Of a stretch of 64,000 bases of DNA, positions 46,213-56,329 are shown piece by piece (within the stretch, counting starts at the first letter, position 1; each line of letters opens with the position of its first letter). Origin of the DNA: Pyropia yezoensis (taxonomy: Eukaryota > Rhodophyta > Bangiophyceae > Bangiales > Bangiaceae). The stretch covers positions 21,809,346 to 21,873,345 of the forward strand of contig CM020618.1 of the NCBI GenBank assembly GCA_009829735.1. Reading direction: 5' to 3'. The notes beneath the pieces are model-generated. The model ran no database searches, was not told where the DNA came from, and was given only the letters and a program-made list of their open reading frames with translations. The position numbers were made by a program, and so were the translations under genes.

Positions 46213-48060
46213 CGCCAGGTGGTCTTCAGGTGGCCGTCATGCCCCACGCACGCCGGGGGGGGTCGGGTAGTCGGGGCGGAGCATCCACCGCTGGGAGGGA
46301 CAAAAGAGAGGCGGGCGGTGGCGTGGGGTCGACTTGCGTACGCCAAAGACAGCTGCGCGTTGATGCGCAACGCGCGCGATTTGTGGGTTGCTGAAAGCGC
46401 GTAGTTGTCCATGACAAATACACCAGTTGCTACCCCTCGTAGGATTTGGTCGTTTGTACCATGTACAGTACAGTACAGCTGCCGTGCCCGGCCACGCGTT
46501 GCCGTGCCCAGCTACGCCACGCCGTGCCCAGCTACGCCACGCCGTGCCCAGCTACGCCACGCGGTGCCCGGCTACGCCACGCCGTGCCCGGCTACTCCAT
46601 GCCGTGCCCGGCTACGCCGTGCCGTGCTGGGCCATGCTTGGACCGCCCAGGTCCCTAATCAGCGCATAGACCTCCCGCGGAAAAAACTCTCTGTCCTGGC
46701 TCAGTGCGGCCGCAAGGCTGCCGTAACAGTACAGTATGTACACAGTACTTTTGCATGGTAGCGAGGTGGGGTCAAAACTTTGCCGCCCCCAGTTCTCCTT
46801 CTTTCTCCTACCATCACTCGCAGGCCACCCAGAGCGAGGTGCCACACCCACCGACCGCGTCCCCGGCAAGTGCAGGGCGTGGGTTGGCGGGTTACATAGT
46901 GGCTTGGTCCCACTGTGGCGCGCGTCGACCACCCGGCAGCGGGGGCGCCAGCCTCCCCAGCAGGGGGCAACCAAGTGACAAGAGCGCGCCGTATCCCCGG
47001 TCAAGAACGAGACCATGCAATATTAACAGCCGCTCTGTGGCTACGCTCTCCCCCTCCCCAGTAACCATCGCCAGCACACGCGCAGCCACGCCCCGTTAAC
47101 AAAACAAGCTGGGCCACCCCAACGATAGGGAACGGTCGCGCGTTCCTGCCACCCCCGGCAAAGATGCCGCCGCGGCGGCGTCGCCGCACATGCAGCAGAC
47201 TCGCCTCCCTCGACGGCGTGGCGCCAGCAGCCCCGCAACTGCCGGCCGTCCGCCCGTAGGGCCGCCGCGCGGCGGCCTACGCCGCACAACGGAGCGCACG
47301 CCATACGCGGGTTACATGTTTGACTGCGCCCCCCCCCCAGAGCCCAGGTCGTCGCTGGGCGTAGGGTACGCACAGCAAGGAAAAGCCGAGGCAGAACGCG
47401 TTGCGTCAGTTTCGCGGTTCCTGCTTCTCTCCCTTCTGTCCATCAAAAAAAAAAAAAACGATGGGAGAGAAGCAAAAACCACGGGCCAGAGCTGTGTCGG
47501 AGAGACCAGTTCAGCCAATGGCAGCCGTCCACTCCCTATGTTTGCAACCGCTGTGCGGGCGCGGGGCCTTTGATCACGAGCGGCCGTCCCGACGGTCACG
47601 GGCACGTCATCGTGTCCCACAGGCACACGCGTGCAAGGCCCCCAGTGTTTTTGGACAGGCGCCCCAGCAGCCCCGCGGGGTTGGCGCGAAGGCGCGCCGC
47701 CAGCGCGGCTGGTCCCCCGACCGAACGTCCGCCTGCCGCCACGCTGCGGTCTGTCGTCGTCGCGTCGGCTGGTTGGCCTCCCTCGCCCCCCCCCCCCCCC
47801 CACACCACATCGGTAGCCTTGCCTCGTCAGCGGCAGCTGCCGTCGGGCGTCTCCCGGCCACTGAGGCCGTCCATCAACCGGCCGACCAACGTTACCGCTG
47901 CGGCCGACGGCCCGTCCCCCCCCCCCCTTCCGCCGGCGCCACCGGATGCCTACCCCCCCAGGTGGTGGACAGTCCCCCCCCCTCCCCCCCCCCTGTCGCT
48001 CCCCTCCCCCCCCCCCCCACCCTTCCCGCCGCCGCCGCCCCCCCCCCCTCCTGCGTCCCG
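46213..48060. other. Divergent promoter region with minisatellite and TACAGTAC motifs
   Basis: This 1.85-kb stretch separates the divergent giant gene (-) and kelch/RING gene (+). It holds a 20-bp minisatellite, a GTACAGTACAGTACAG motif at 46463-46478 and related motifs at 46725-46748, and a 13-nt A run near 47446. A - frame at 46612-47016 and the upstream extension of the + frame from 47461 are open but show no motif. Confidence 0.55.
46481..46640. repeat. 20-bp minisatellite, 8 copies
   Basis: Eight exact-length units of the form GCCGTGCCCAGCTACGCCAC; three central units (46501-46560) are identical and the outer ones differ by a few bases. It starts immediately after a GTACAGTAC motif and lies about 270 bp upstream of the giant gene. 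Confidence 0.95.
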
Positions 48061-51000
48061 ATGGCCACTCCTCGCCCCTCCCTACGCGTTCGGCTGAGCA
48101 ACTTCACCCTCACGCCGCCCCCACCCCCCCCGCCCGCGGCGGCGGCGCCCCCCCGCTCCCTCTCCTCCTCCTCCATCCTGTCGCTGACGCCGCCAACGGC
48201 AGCCGCAGCAGCAGCAGCAGCAGCAGCAGCGGCCGCGGCGGCGGGAGTGCCACTGGGTGACCACCATGGGGGGGGGGGAGGGGCTGGCGGTGGTGGTGGT
48301 GGCGGCCGGCGTAGCCGGGGGGCCACCCGTAGTCCAAGCACCGGTAGTGACTGGGGGGACCGCTCCATGGCGTCGCTGCGGTGGCGCCGCCGCGCGCCGG
48401 CCGCAGCTGGCGCCCCTGCCGCCGGCGCTGGCAGCCACGTTGGGGGCGGCGGCGGTGGCGGCGATGGCGGTGGTGGCGGTGGCGGCGGTGGCGGCGGTGG
48501 TGGTGGCGGTCGGCGTGGCCGAGCGGCCGTTGGCAGCCGCAGCGGCGGCGGTGACTGGGGCGGCGACGGCGGGGACCGCTCCATGGCGTCGCTGCGGTGG
48601 CGGCGCCGCGCCCCGGCCGGCGGCGGCGGTGCGGGGCGCCCCCCCCCCCCGGTCGCCGCGGGGGGGGGTCCCCTCTCTGGCGGCGCGGTCGGGGCGGGGG
48701 TGCTCCCGTCGCTTCCCCCCCGGGGACCCCTGGCGGTTCGTGTGGAGGGGCCCCGGTCCGCCACGGGAGGGACCGGTTCGTCGGCGGCGGCCGTCGGCGG
48801 TGGGGGCGGCGGTGGTGGTGGGGGGGGCGGCGGCGGTGGTGGTGGCGGCGGTGTATCGCCGGGGGTGCTCCTCCCGCCTGGGGGGGACCGCGTCGACTGG
48901 GGTGACTGGTCGGTGGAGTGGGTGCAGGAGGTGCCGCCCCCGCCGGCGGCGGGGCGGCTGGCGGGGGCGTCCTCCTCTGCGGGGTTGGGGGTGGGTGGGG
49001 GAGGGAGCTTTGGAGGGGGAGGCGGTGGGGGGAGCAGCAGCGGCGGCGGCGGGTTGGGGTGGGGGCGCGGGGTGGCCACGGACTTTTCCGCCCTGCGGTC
49101 GCTCCGCGTCACCGTCCGTGTCGAAGCAGGCTGCGGTGGTGCCGCCGCCGACGCGCCCGCTGGTGGTGGTGGTGGTGGCGGCATTGGCCGTCGCCGCCGC
49201 CTCCTCACCGCCTGGTGGTGGTCTGCCCGCCGGCGCGGCCGCGGCGGTGGCGTTGTCGGCACCCTCTCGTCGGACCTGCACACGCTCGCGACGGGGCCGG
49301 TGCGGCAAGACTTGGCGCTCACCCCCGCTGATGGCGACGGTGGCGTCGGTGTCGGCGGCGGTGGCGGCGGCGGCGGCGGTGGTGGTGGTGGTGGTGGTGT
49401 GGCGGGGAGCGGTGGCATCTACCGCCTGTGCTTTGACGCGACTGTGGAGGAGGTGACGTCTCCCGCGGTGGCTCTGCCCGCCGTCTCCCTCCGGTGGACG
49501 CCCGACGGCGCCACCGCCGCCATCGCCGACGCGGCGGCGGCGGTCGACCCCTCGGGTGCGGCGGCGGCGGCGGCGGCGACGTCGCTGCCGCCGCCGCCGC
49601 CGCCACCCCTGTCCGTCTACCTCGTTTACACGGTCGTGCCGGGCGGGCGCGGGGTGGGCGCGTCGTCCCCCAACGCTTCCCCCCCCACACGCACATCTCC
49701 CTCACGGGTGTCTCCCCGGTGGGGCCCCCTGCCGCTGCTGCCGCTGCCGTCCGCCCCCCTGCGTGTGCTCCTCGGCTCGACGCTCCACCTGCGCGTCCAC
49801 GCGGGTACGACCGCGCACACGCACCTCGCCGGCGGGACGGTGCCGCTGGCGGAGCTGCTCCACGCCACCGCCGCCCCCGCGGGGTGGCGGCTGCCCCTCA
49901 CCCACCCAGTGTCGGGGGCAGTGGTGGCGGTGGCGGCGGGGAGCGTGTCGCTCCCCGGCTGGCCGCGGCTCGCCCAGATGGTGGGCGGCCTCCGCACCGA
50001 GGGGGGAATTTCCGGCGCGTCGCCCGTGGCGGTGGGCGTGCCGCTGCCCGCCGGCTCCACCCCGGATAGCGTGGTGTGGGGCGTTGGGGGGCTCCTGCCA
50101 CAAGGGTGGGCGGGCCTCGTCGACGCCTCGGGGTACCGGTGCTGGGTGTCGGCGCTGGGCGGGCGCTACCGGTGGACGCCCCCAACCGCGTCGGCGGCGA
50201 CGGGGGGGGGGGCGGGGGGGGGCGCCGCCTCGGATGATGGCTTGCCTCCCGGGTGGACCGCCGAGGTCCGTGGCGGCATGACCGTCTACGTGGAGGCCCC
50301 GAAGGGGGGCAGCAGCAGTGGCGGCTGCGGCGGCGGCGGCGGCAGTGACGGTGGCAGTGGTGACCGCGGCGGCGGTGGCGGTCGGGTGACCTGGATCCAC
50401 CCCGCCGCCAGCCGTGTGGACAGCGGCGCCCTGTGGGACGATGCCGGGGGTGGCGCCGATGGTGATCGCCTTTGGGGGGGTGGGGGGGGGGGGGGGCGTG
50501 CCGACGCGCCGCGGCCGGGAGACCAGGAGGTCGCCTCTGACGGCTGGGGGTGCGACGGCCCAGTGGCGCGGTTGGTGCTCTCCCCACGTGCGCGCGCGCG
50601 ACTGGCCGCCGCCGCCGCCAGCCAAAGGGAGGGGACGACCGCCGCGGCGGCGGATGCGCCCGCTGCGGAGGGGGCCACCGCTGCCGCCGCGGTGGCGGAC
50701 GGCCCGCCGCCAGGGGTGGAGGTCAAACGGCGCTCGCGGCGGCGGATAGTGGGTGCGCGCGAGGCCGGGGGGGGCAGAAGAGGGGGTGCCGTCGTCGAGG
50801 ACGGCGGTTCCGCCTGCGACGCGGGTGTTGCCTCTGGGGGGGGCGACGCTGCGAACGGCGGTGGTGCTGGCAGCGGCGGCGACGGTGGCGGCGGTGGTGA
50901 CGCCGGTGGCGTCGCCGTGCCCGCAGGCTGTAAAGACGGGGACGATGACCACCCGGCGGCGGTGGTTGTCAAAGGCGGGCACCCCAAGGCGGGGGGCACT

Positions 51001-52929
51001 GGCGGCGGGGGCGACCGCGGCGGCAGTGACGGCGACAGTGACGGCGGCGGCTTTGTCGACAACGGCTTGCGGGGGGGGGTGGAGGCGGGTAGTCCCGCCT
51101 GCAGTCCATGCATGGGCGTGGCGGGCGTGCCCCGGGACTCGGACGCCGCTGCATGCAGCAGCAACAGCAGCAGCAGTGACAGCGGCGGCTCGTCCCCGCC
51201 GCCGTCCCCCCCCGCGCGGCAACGACGACGGTCACGGTCGCCTGCTGCCCCCCCTCCGCCCCTCCCAGCTCTGGGCGGCCCGTCGACGACGCCCTTGACG
51301 CAGACAGACGGGGCGACCGCCACGGAGATGCAGTGGGTGAGCCTGGCCGCGCCTCAGTTATCTGACCCTCCGGCGGTGGGTATTGCCGCCATCGCGGGCG
51401 CCGCCGGCGTGACTGTCGCGGGTGGCGCCCCCTCCCCTGACGCCCCCCCCCCCCCGGCCGACGGCCCGGCGGCGGGAGCCACCTTCCTCACTACCCTCCG
51501 CGCGGGGCCGTCGGGCGGCGGCGGCGGCGCGGGGGGCGGCGGCGCCGGCTCGTCGGGAACCCCCACCGAAGGCCACTCTCTCCTCCCCGTGGATACCCCG
51601 ACGCCCGTCACGCCCGCGGGGGGTGGGCGGGTGGTGGTCAAGTTTGGGGGCCGCGACGCGGCGGGCGGCTGGCACGCGGCTGTCCACGCGTTTGCTGCAA
51701 CGACGGGCACTTGGTCGGCGGTGACGCCCGCCGGCCTCGCGCCGACTGGCCGCACGGGCCACGCCGCGGCGGTCCTGGCGGGGGGGCGGATGGTAGTCTT
51801 TGGGGGTGCCACCCGCGCGGGGCGCGTCGCGGACCTCCACGTCCTCGACACGGGGCGGATGGCGTGGACGCCGCTCGGCCGGTCGGGGGGGGCGGCCGCA
51901 GCGGCGGCGGCCGCGACGGCGGCGGCAACGGCGGCGGCTGCCGCCGCGGGGGGGGAGACGGTCGGCCGCCGGGGGAGGTGGGGGGCGGCGGCTGCGTTGC
52001 CCGCGTCGTCGGTGGTGGCCACCTGGCACGGCGGCCGCGGCGGCGGGTCAACGGCGGCTGCCGCGTCGGGCGGTCCCGCGGCGGACACGGCCACCCCCGC
52101 CGCCCGCGCACGGACGACGCTGGTGGCGACCGAGTCGGGCACGGGAGCCGTGCTGTATGGCGGCCGCAGCGGCTATACGTACATGGGCGACCGCTATTTT
52201 GCCGACCTTCACTTGTGGGACGGCGGCCGCGGGAGCTGGCTACGCCTCCACCCGCGCCGGGGCTCCCCCGCGCCGGGGCCCCGCGCCGCCCACGTTTCGC
52301 ACCTTGTCCACGACCGGGCGGTGCTGGTGCACGGCGGTCTCCTCGACGGCGCCTGCTCCTACGCCGACACGTGGCTGTTTGACCTGGCCGCCGGCACCTG
52401 GGTCCGCCCGCCCTATGCCGACGGCCCCGGCGCGCCGATGGCGCGCGAGTCCCACGCGTCTGCCGCGCTGCCCGGCTCGGTGGTGGTCTTTGGCGGCGCC
52501 GCCGACAATGGCATGTACCTCAATGACGTCGGTGTCCTCGACACGGGCACCCTCCGCTGGGCCGAGGGTGGCGTCGTTGCGCGCGGCGCCACGCCCGTTG
52601 GCCGCACCGGCGCGGCCCTGGCGCCGCTCGACGACCGACGGCTGCTGCTGGTTGGCGGCGAGACGGGGTGGTCCACCGAGGGGGGCCGCGGTACCCTCCT
52701 GGATACGGCGTCCGCGTCTGTGGCGGAGATGCGAGAGCTGCTTGCCGCCGCCGTGGACCGTGGCGGGGGGGCCGAGGTGTGCGTCGTGTGCCTGACCGCG
52801 GCCGTCGATACGGTGTTCCTGTGGTGTGCGCATTATGTGTGCTGCTGGGGGTGTGCCAAGCGCGTCATGCCCGTGTGTCCACTTTGTAGGGGGGAGGTGT
52901 TCAAGGCGCAGCGGGTGTTCAAGCGGTGA
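48061..52929 (+). CDS. WW-kelch-RING protein, putative E3 ubiquitin ligase
   Basis: Single exon, 1,622 aa, start chosen at MATPRPSLRVRLSNF. Order of parts: Pro/Gly-rich N-terminus with a duplicated RSMASLRWRRRAP block; a possible C2-like beta domain (about 515-615; VYLVYTVVPGG, LRVLLGSTLHLRVHAG, GGTVPLAELL); a WW domain split by a Gly/Ser insert (LPPGWTAEVRGGMTVYVEA at 728-746, VTWIHP with Trp778); a low-complexity linker; about five kelch repeats (1190-1545) such as RTGHAAAVLAGGRMVVFGGA, AHVSHLVHDRAVLVHGG and SHASAALPGSVVVFGGA; and a C-terminal RING (CVVCLTAAVDTVFLWCAHYV, then CCWGCAKR and CPLC; C1574, C1577, C1589, H1591, C1595, C1598, C1606, C1609; C3HC4). RING domains recruit E2 enzymes; the kelch propeller and WW would bind substrates, WW preferring Pro-rich ligands. 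Ligase activity is inferred. The frame is open upstream to 47461 without motifs. Confidence 0.85.
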   Translation: MATPRPSLRVRLSNFTLTPPPPPPPAAAAPPRSLSSSSILSLTPPTAAAAAAAAAAAAAAAGVPLGDHHGGGGGAGGGGGGGRRSRGATRSPSTGSDWGDRSMASLRWRRRAPAAAGAPAAGAGSHVGGGGGGGDGGGGGGGGGGGGGGGRRGRAAVGSRSGGGDWGGDGGDRSMASLRWRRRAPAGGGGAGRPPPPVAAGGGPLSGGAVGAGVLPSLPPRGPLAVRVEGPRSATGGTGSSAAAVGGGGGGGGGGGGGGGGGGGVSPGVLLPPGGDRVDWGDWSVEWVQEVPPPPAAGRLAGASSSAGLGVGGGGSFGGGGGGGSSSGGGGLGWGRGVATDFSALRSLRVTVRVEAGCGGAAADAPAGGGGGGGIGRRRRLLTAWWWSARRRGRGGGVVGTLSSDLHTLATGPVRQDLALTPADGDGGVGVGGGGGGGGGGGGGGGVAGSGGIYRLCFDATVEEVTSPAVALPAVSLRWTPDGATAAIADAAAAVDPSGAAAAAAATSLPPPPPPPLSVYLVYTVVPGGRGVGASSPNASPPTRTSPSRVSPRWGPLPLLPLPSAPLRVLLGSTLHLRVHAGTTAHTHLAGGTVPLAELLHATAAPAGWRLPLTHPVSGAVVAVAAGSVSLPGWPRLAQMVGGLRTEGGISGASPVAVGVPLPAGSTPDSVVWGVGGLLPQGWAGLVDASGYRCWVSALGGRYRWTPPTASAATGGGAGGGAASDDGLPPGWTAEVRGGMTVYVEAPKGGSSSGGCGGGGGSDGGSGDRGGGGGRVTWIHPAASRVDSGALWDDAGGGADGDRLWGGGGGGGRADAPRPGDQEVASDGWGCDGPVARLVLSPRARARLAAAAASQREGTTAAAADAPAAEGATAAAAVADGPPPGVEVKRRSRRRIVGAREAGGGRRGGAVVEDGGSACDAGVASGGGDAANGGGAGSGGDGGGGGDAGGVAVPAGCKDGDDDHPAAVVVKGGHPKAGGTGGGGDRGGSDGDSDGGGFVDNGLRGGVEAGSPACSPCMGVAGVPRDSDAAACSSNSSSSDSGGSSPPPSPPARQRRRSRSPAAPPPPLPALGGPSTTPLTQTDGATATEMQWVSLAAPQLSDPPAVGIAAIAGAAGVTVAGGAPSPDAPPPPADGPAAGATFLTTLRAGPSGGGGGAGGGGAGSSGTPTEGHSLLPVDTPTPVTPAGGGRVVVKFGGRDAAGGWHAAVHAFAATTGTWSAVTPAGLAPTGRTGHAAAVLAGGRMVVFGGATRAGRVADLHVLDTGRMAWTPLGRSGGAAAAAAAATAAATAAAAAAGGETVGRRGRWGAAAALPASSVVATWHGGRGGGSTAAAASGGPAADTATPAARARTTLVATESGTGAVLYGGRSGYTYMGDRYFADLHLWDGGRGSWLRLHPRRGSPAPGPRAAHVSHLVHDRAVLVHGGLLDGACSYADTWLFDLAAGTWVRPPYADGPGAPMARESHASAALPGSVVVFGGAADNGMYLNDVGVLDTGTLRWAEGGVVARGATPVGRTGAALAPLDDRRLLLVGGETGWSTEGGRGTLLDTASASVAEMRELLAAAVDRGGGAEVCVVCLTAAVDTVFLWCAHYVCCWGCAKRVMPVCPLCRGEVFKAQRVFKR
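48354..48618 (+). repeat. In-frame internal duplication in the kelch/RING gene
   Basis: About 45 bp beginning GGGGACCGCTCCATGGCGTC occurs near 48354-48405 and again near 48571-48618, encoding DRSMASLRWRRRAPA twice. A weaker third copy, DWGDWSVEWVQEVPPPPA, follows near 48894. The copies are separated by Gly-rich sequence, suggesting expansion of a short basic motif. Confidence 0.85.
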
Positions 52930-53379
52930 GTCATGCGTCAGTCCAAGCCTGCAGACTCTTTTTTTTTTTTGGAGGCCTTGTGACTTCTAACTATCGGTTA
53001 AACCCCTCAGGGAAACATCCGGGGGGGGCGGGGGGGCAGGGCGTCGCGGATTCGGAGAGCAGAGACAGGGGGGAGTAGGGATCAGGGCGTGGCCGGGGGC
53101 GAGAGGGAAGCGAGGCGAAGGGGGGGATAGGGGATGGTGAGCGGGAGATGGGATGGTGGTAACGAGTGGCGAGTGACAACCACATACTGCATGAGGGCTG
53201 GGCGTGCCTGAGGGGAAGAGCGGCCAGAGAAACTTCCTGAGCCAGGGAGGACAAAAGTACAGAGAGCAACACCCCATTGTTTATACATCTGTCGTGGTCT
53301 GTACAAAGACGGCGCCGGCCCGCCCAGCAGCGCCGCCATCATCGCACATAACGAGCGCGGACGACCACCAGCGACCACT
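52930..53379. other. Convergent intergenic region
   Basis: It lies between the kelch/RING gene (+) and the K-segment gene (-). An 11-nt T run occurs at about 52961. No gene is seen. Confidence 0.6.
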
Positions 53380-54993
53380 CTAGTGCTTGCCGCCGGGCAG
53401 GTGCGCCTTGATCCGGTCCAGCATGCTGTGGTCCTCCTTGTGCGTGTACCCCGACGCCGTCGTCTTGGCGCTGCTCCCCGCCGACGCGGCCGTCGTCTTG
53501 GCCGTCGCGGTGGCCGTCTTCACCGTGGCGGTGGCCGACTGGGTCGCGTTCGTCGCGGTCGTCTTGACTGCCGCCACAGGCTTCACAGGCACTGCTTCAA
53601 CAACCGGGGCGACTGGCACGACGTTGGCCGCCTTTGCCGTCGATGCCTTGACAGACGTCATCGGCACGGCCATCGGCTTGGCCTGGGTATGGGCCTCCAC
53701 CTCAATCACCTTCTCCACCACGACGGGCACCTCTTTCGTGTACTCGACCGGCACCTCAATCTTCTTCTCCACAATCTTCTCCACCTCAACCTGTACGGAT
53801 CAAGACACGCATGTACGCGACGGGTTTGATGGGAGAAACAATGGAAGAGAGACACCGTTAGCTCATCGGAGGGCATCACGTAGCGGGAAGTAGAGCAACG
53901 CGAAGTTGGAGCACCAGCGGAGACAAAGCAAACCGCAAGAGGCCACATTGACCACATCGTACCAAGCCCCCGACACCAACTTACCACCTTCTCCACGATG
54001 ACGGGAACTTCCTTGACCTTCTCTACAGGCACAGCGCGCTCGACCTCGACGAGCTTCTCAACCTCCACCACTTTCTGCTCCACCCCGACCCGACAGGAGA
54101 GTGCACGAAAAAACGGGAGAAAACCAGGGGCGTGAGGGCAAACAAGTGATCCATATGAGTATGCCGCCCCACAAGACGGAGCCCTTCGTACTTTCAGCAG
54201 AGGGCAAGACACCAGCCCGTACATGCTTCGCCTCGATCACAACCGGAATCCGCTCGTGGTCCGCCCAGCCCGACCCTCTGCTGGCACAGCACTGGCAAAC
54301 GAGTCCTCCAGGCACAGGTCCACGTCGCCAGCCCCCGCATACACGACCCTTCCCGGCCGACTCTGTCCTCCGTCCTCACTGCAAACCAACGTACCTCCTG
54401 GACCACTGGGACCTCCTTGATGACCTCCACCGGGCGCTCCACATATTTGATCTTCTCCACTTCCACAGGGATCTTCTTCTCCACCTGTGTAGCTCACCGT
54501 GGGAGGAGGGCGCGTTCCGGAAAAAGCCAAAAACAGACAGGAAAGGCATCACAGGGTGAGTACATGGCGTCATGAGTGCGACCGTGCAATAACGCCCAGG
54601 ACAGTGGCACGGCGAATAGCTGCCCTCTCTGACGTACTCGTCTCTGTCGCTCGCTGCCACACCCCCCCGCAGACGCCAACGTACAATCTTCTCCACCTCA
54701 ACCACCTTGTCGACCGGCCTGGCAGTCTCGTTGAGGATCTCAACAGGCTTGGGCACCCCCACCGTTTTGGGCACCTCCACCACCTGCTCGAGGGTGGCGG
54801 CCTTAGTAGACACTGGCACCGCCACGACGGGCGTCGCGGCCGTCGCCTTGACAGGCACCGCCGGCACAACGGGAATGGCGTTGGTGGCCACGACGGGCAC
54901 GTCCTTGACTGCACCGGCGGTCACCTTGGAGGTGGTGGCAGCGCCCGCGACCGGCACCCCCGCGACGGGCACAGACGGCTTTGTCGGTCCCAT
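53380..54993 (-). CDS. Alveolin-like repeat protein with dehydrin-like K-segment, paralog A
   Basis: Four exons on the minus strand (54993-54685, 54484-54395, 54074-53985, 53790-53380), all joined in phase 0, give 299 aa. Introns of 200, 320 and 194 nt start GTACGT, GTACGT and GTAAGT. Exons 2 and 3 are each exactly 30 codons and each encode one repeat module (VEKKIPVEVEKIKYVERPVE...; KVVEVEKLVEVERAVPVEKV...). The central part is built of Val/Glu/Lys/Pro motifs (EKVVEVEK, VEVIKEVPVV) like those of alveolins and articulins, which form membrane-skeleton sheets in alveolates and euglenids. The N-terminus is Ala/Val/Pro-rich (KPSVPVAGVPVAG). The C-terminus is Ala/Thr/Ser/Lys-rich and ends HKEDHSMLDRIKAHLPGGKH, close to the plant dehydrin K-segment (..MDKIKEKLPG). 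There is no signal peptide or membrane segment. A cytoskeletal or stress-protective role is inference. The paralog is at 60.2 kb. Confidence 0.85.
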
Positions 54994-55167
54994 GGTCGAG
55001 TGGGTGGGTTGCGGAGGAGTGGAACGGAAAGGGAAGGGGAGAGGTGTTGGCGTGAGAGAGGATGATGGTGCGGCGGGAAGGTGTGGGGTGGTCAGCGAGC
55101 GAGTACGGAAGAGTTGCAGAGCTGGACTGGTCTGCGCGGTCGCGCTAACGAGGACCCACATGCTACT

Positions 55168-55174
55168 TCATAAA
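55168..55174 (-). promoter_or_regulatory. Possible TATA-like box of paralog A
   Basis: On the minus strand CTCTTTATGAAG lies about 175 nt upstream of the ATG at 54993. It is a weak TATA-like match in a region otherwise poor in A/T. Confidence 0.25.
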
Positions 55175-56210
55175 GAGGGCCACCGGGCGCTGCCGCGGGA
55201 ACCCCTCCCCCCGCCACCCCCCAGCAGGACCCCTCCCATCGGAACACGCTGCCAGAGCATCACCCCACGTCGCTGCTGGGGAATGGAATGCATGCACGTG
55301 ACCATGCAGCCGGCGGCCGCGGCCGCCAACCAGCAAGCGACCCACAAACCGCCTCGCCCCCGCGGCAGTGTGGGGATGCCCCCAGGACGCGGGCTCCCGC
55401 GCGTGGTGCCCAGCCCAGAGTCTGGCAGGCAACAGGCATTCACGCAGCCACCTTCATCCCTCTTCCAGCCTCTGCAGGGGCACCTGCCCTCATCCTTCTC
55501 GACATGAACCCAACCAGCAGCGGACACAGTCCTCAGATCCGGAAGCGTATGCAAAGCCCGGCGCATGAAGATATCTGAAGGTGCAGACGGGTGGCGGCCT
55601 CGTGACTGCCTAGGATGGCCTGTGCAAACAAACTCAGGCGCTTCCCCCCTCCAACCACCCCCCCCAACCCCCATCCAGCCACAGAGAGGGCGCATAAAGG
55701 GGCTGCCGCGAGAACCGCAGCGGGGGGAGCGGGCGGTGGGGAAGGAGACCAAGCTTCGAGGGAACGGCCACTGGGGGGGGAGGGGGGGGTGCGCACGTGT
55801 GGACCGGGGTTCAGATGGTGGAGGATGCGGGGGGGGAGGCGCGATGAAAGGGCGCGGTGCACACTGCTGCCAGAAGCGGCGCGTGCCCCGGCCGGACGGC
55901 AAAAGCGGGCTCGATCAGGGGCGGGCGGGACGGCGGCTAGCCGTGGAGCGCGGCTCACGACCAGCGGGTTTGCATGCGACCACCACGGGTTGAGATGTTC
56001 TCGCGGTTTGTCTGGACTGCGCCCATGGAGCGAGAGCGTCAGTGTAATCACAGACTGGCAAGATGTACGAAGTGGGGTGCACCGGGTGCGGCGGCACGCC
56101 GTCTGCCGTCGGGTCCGTCGGCGGGGTGGCCCCCTTGTATATAGCGGGGCGGCCCCCTCTCCGGCAGGGAGGCAAACACCCAGGGAGAGGAACAAACACA
56201 GTGACACATA

Positions 56211-56329
56211 TTGTGCGTCCCCTAAAAAGTGGACGTGCACGGGTCGTGCAGTGTGGGTTTGATTGGTCCAGTGGCCGGTATTTGACATGATCACGACACG
56301 TGCACGTCCACTTTTTACGGGACGCACTA
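56211..56329. mobile_element. MITE, copy 2 (119 bp, TA target-site duplication)
   Basis: Terminal inverted repeats of about 31 bp match with only two differences (outer part TGTGCGTCCC.TAAAAAGTGG). The element is flanked by TA on both sides (56209-56210 and 56330-56331), the duplication typical of Tc1/mariner-type elements. The core matches copy 1 at 15242-15363. It is non-autonomous, with no coding capacity, and lies about 615 bp upstream of the decarboxylase start codon. The near-intact ends suggest it is younger than copy 1. Confidence 0.9.

Noticed and set aside
46612-47016. 134-codon minus frame between the two divergent genes
   Set aside because: The composition is close to normal, but it overlaps the minisatellite edge and TACAGTAC motifs and has no recognisable domain.
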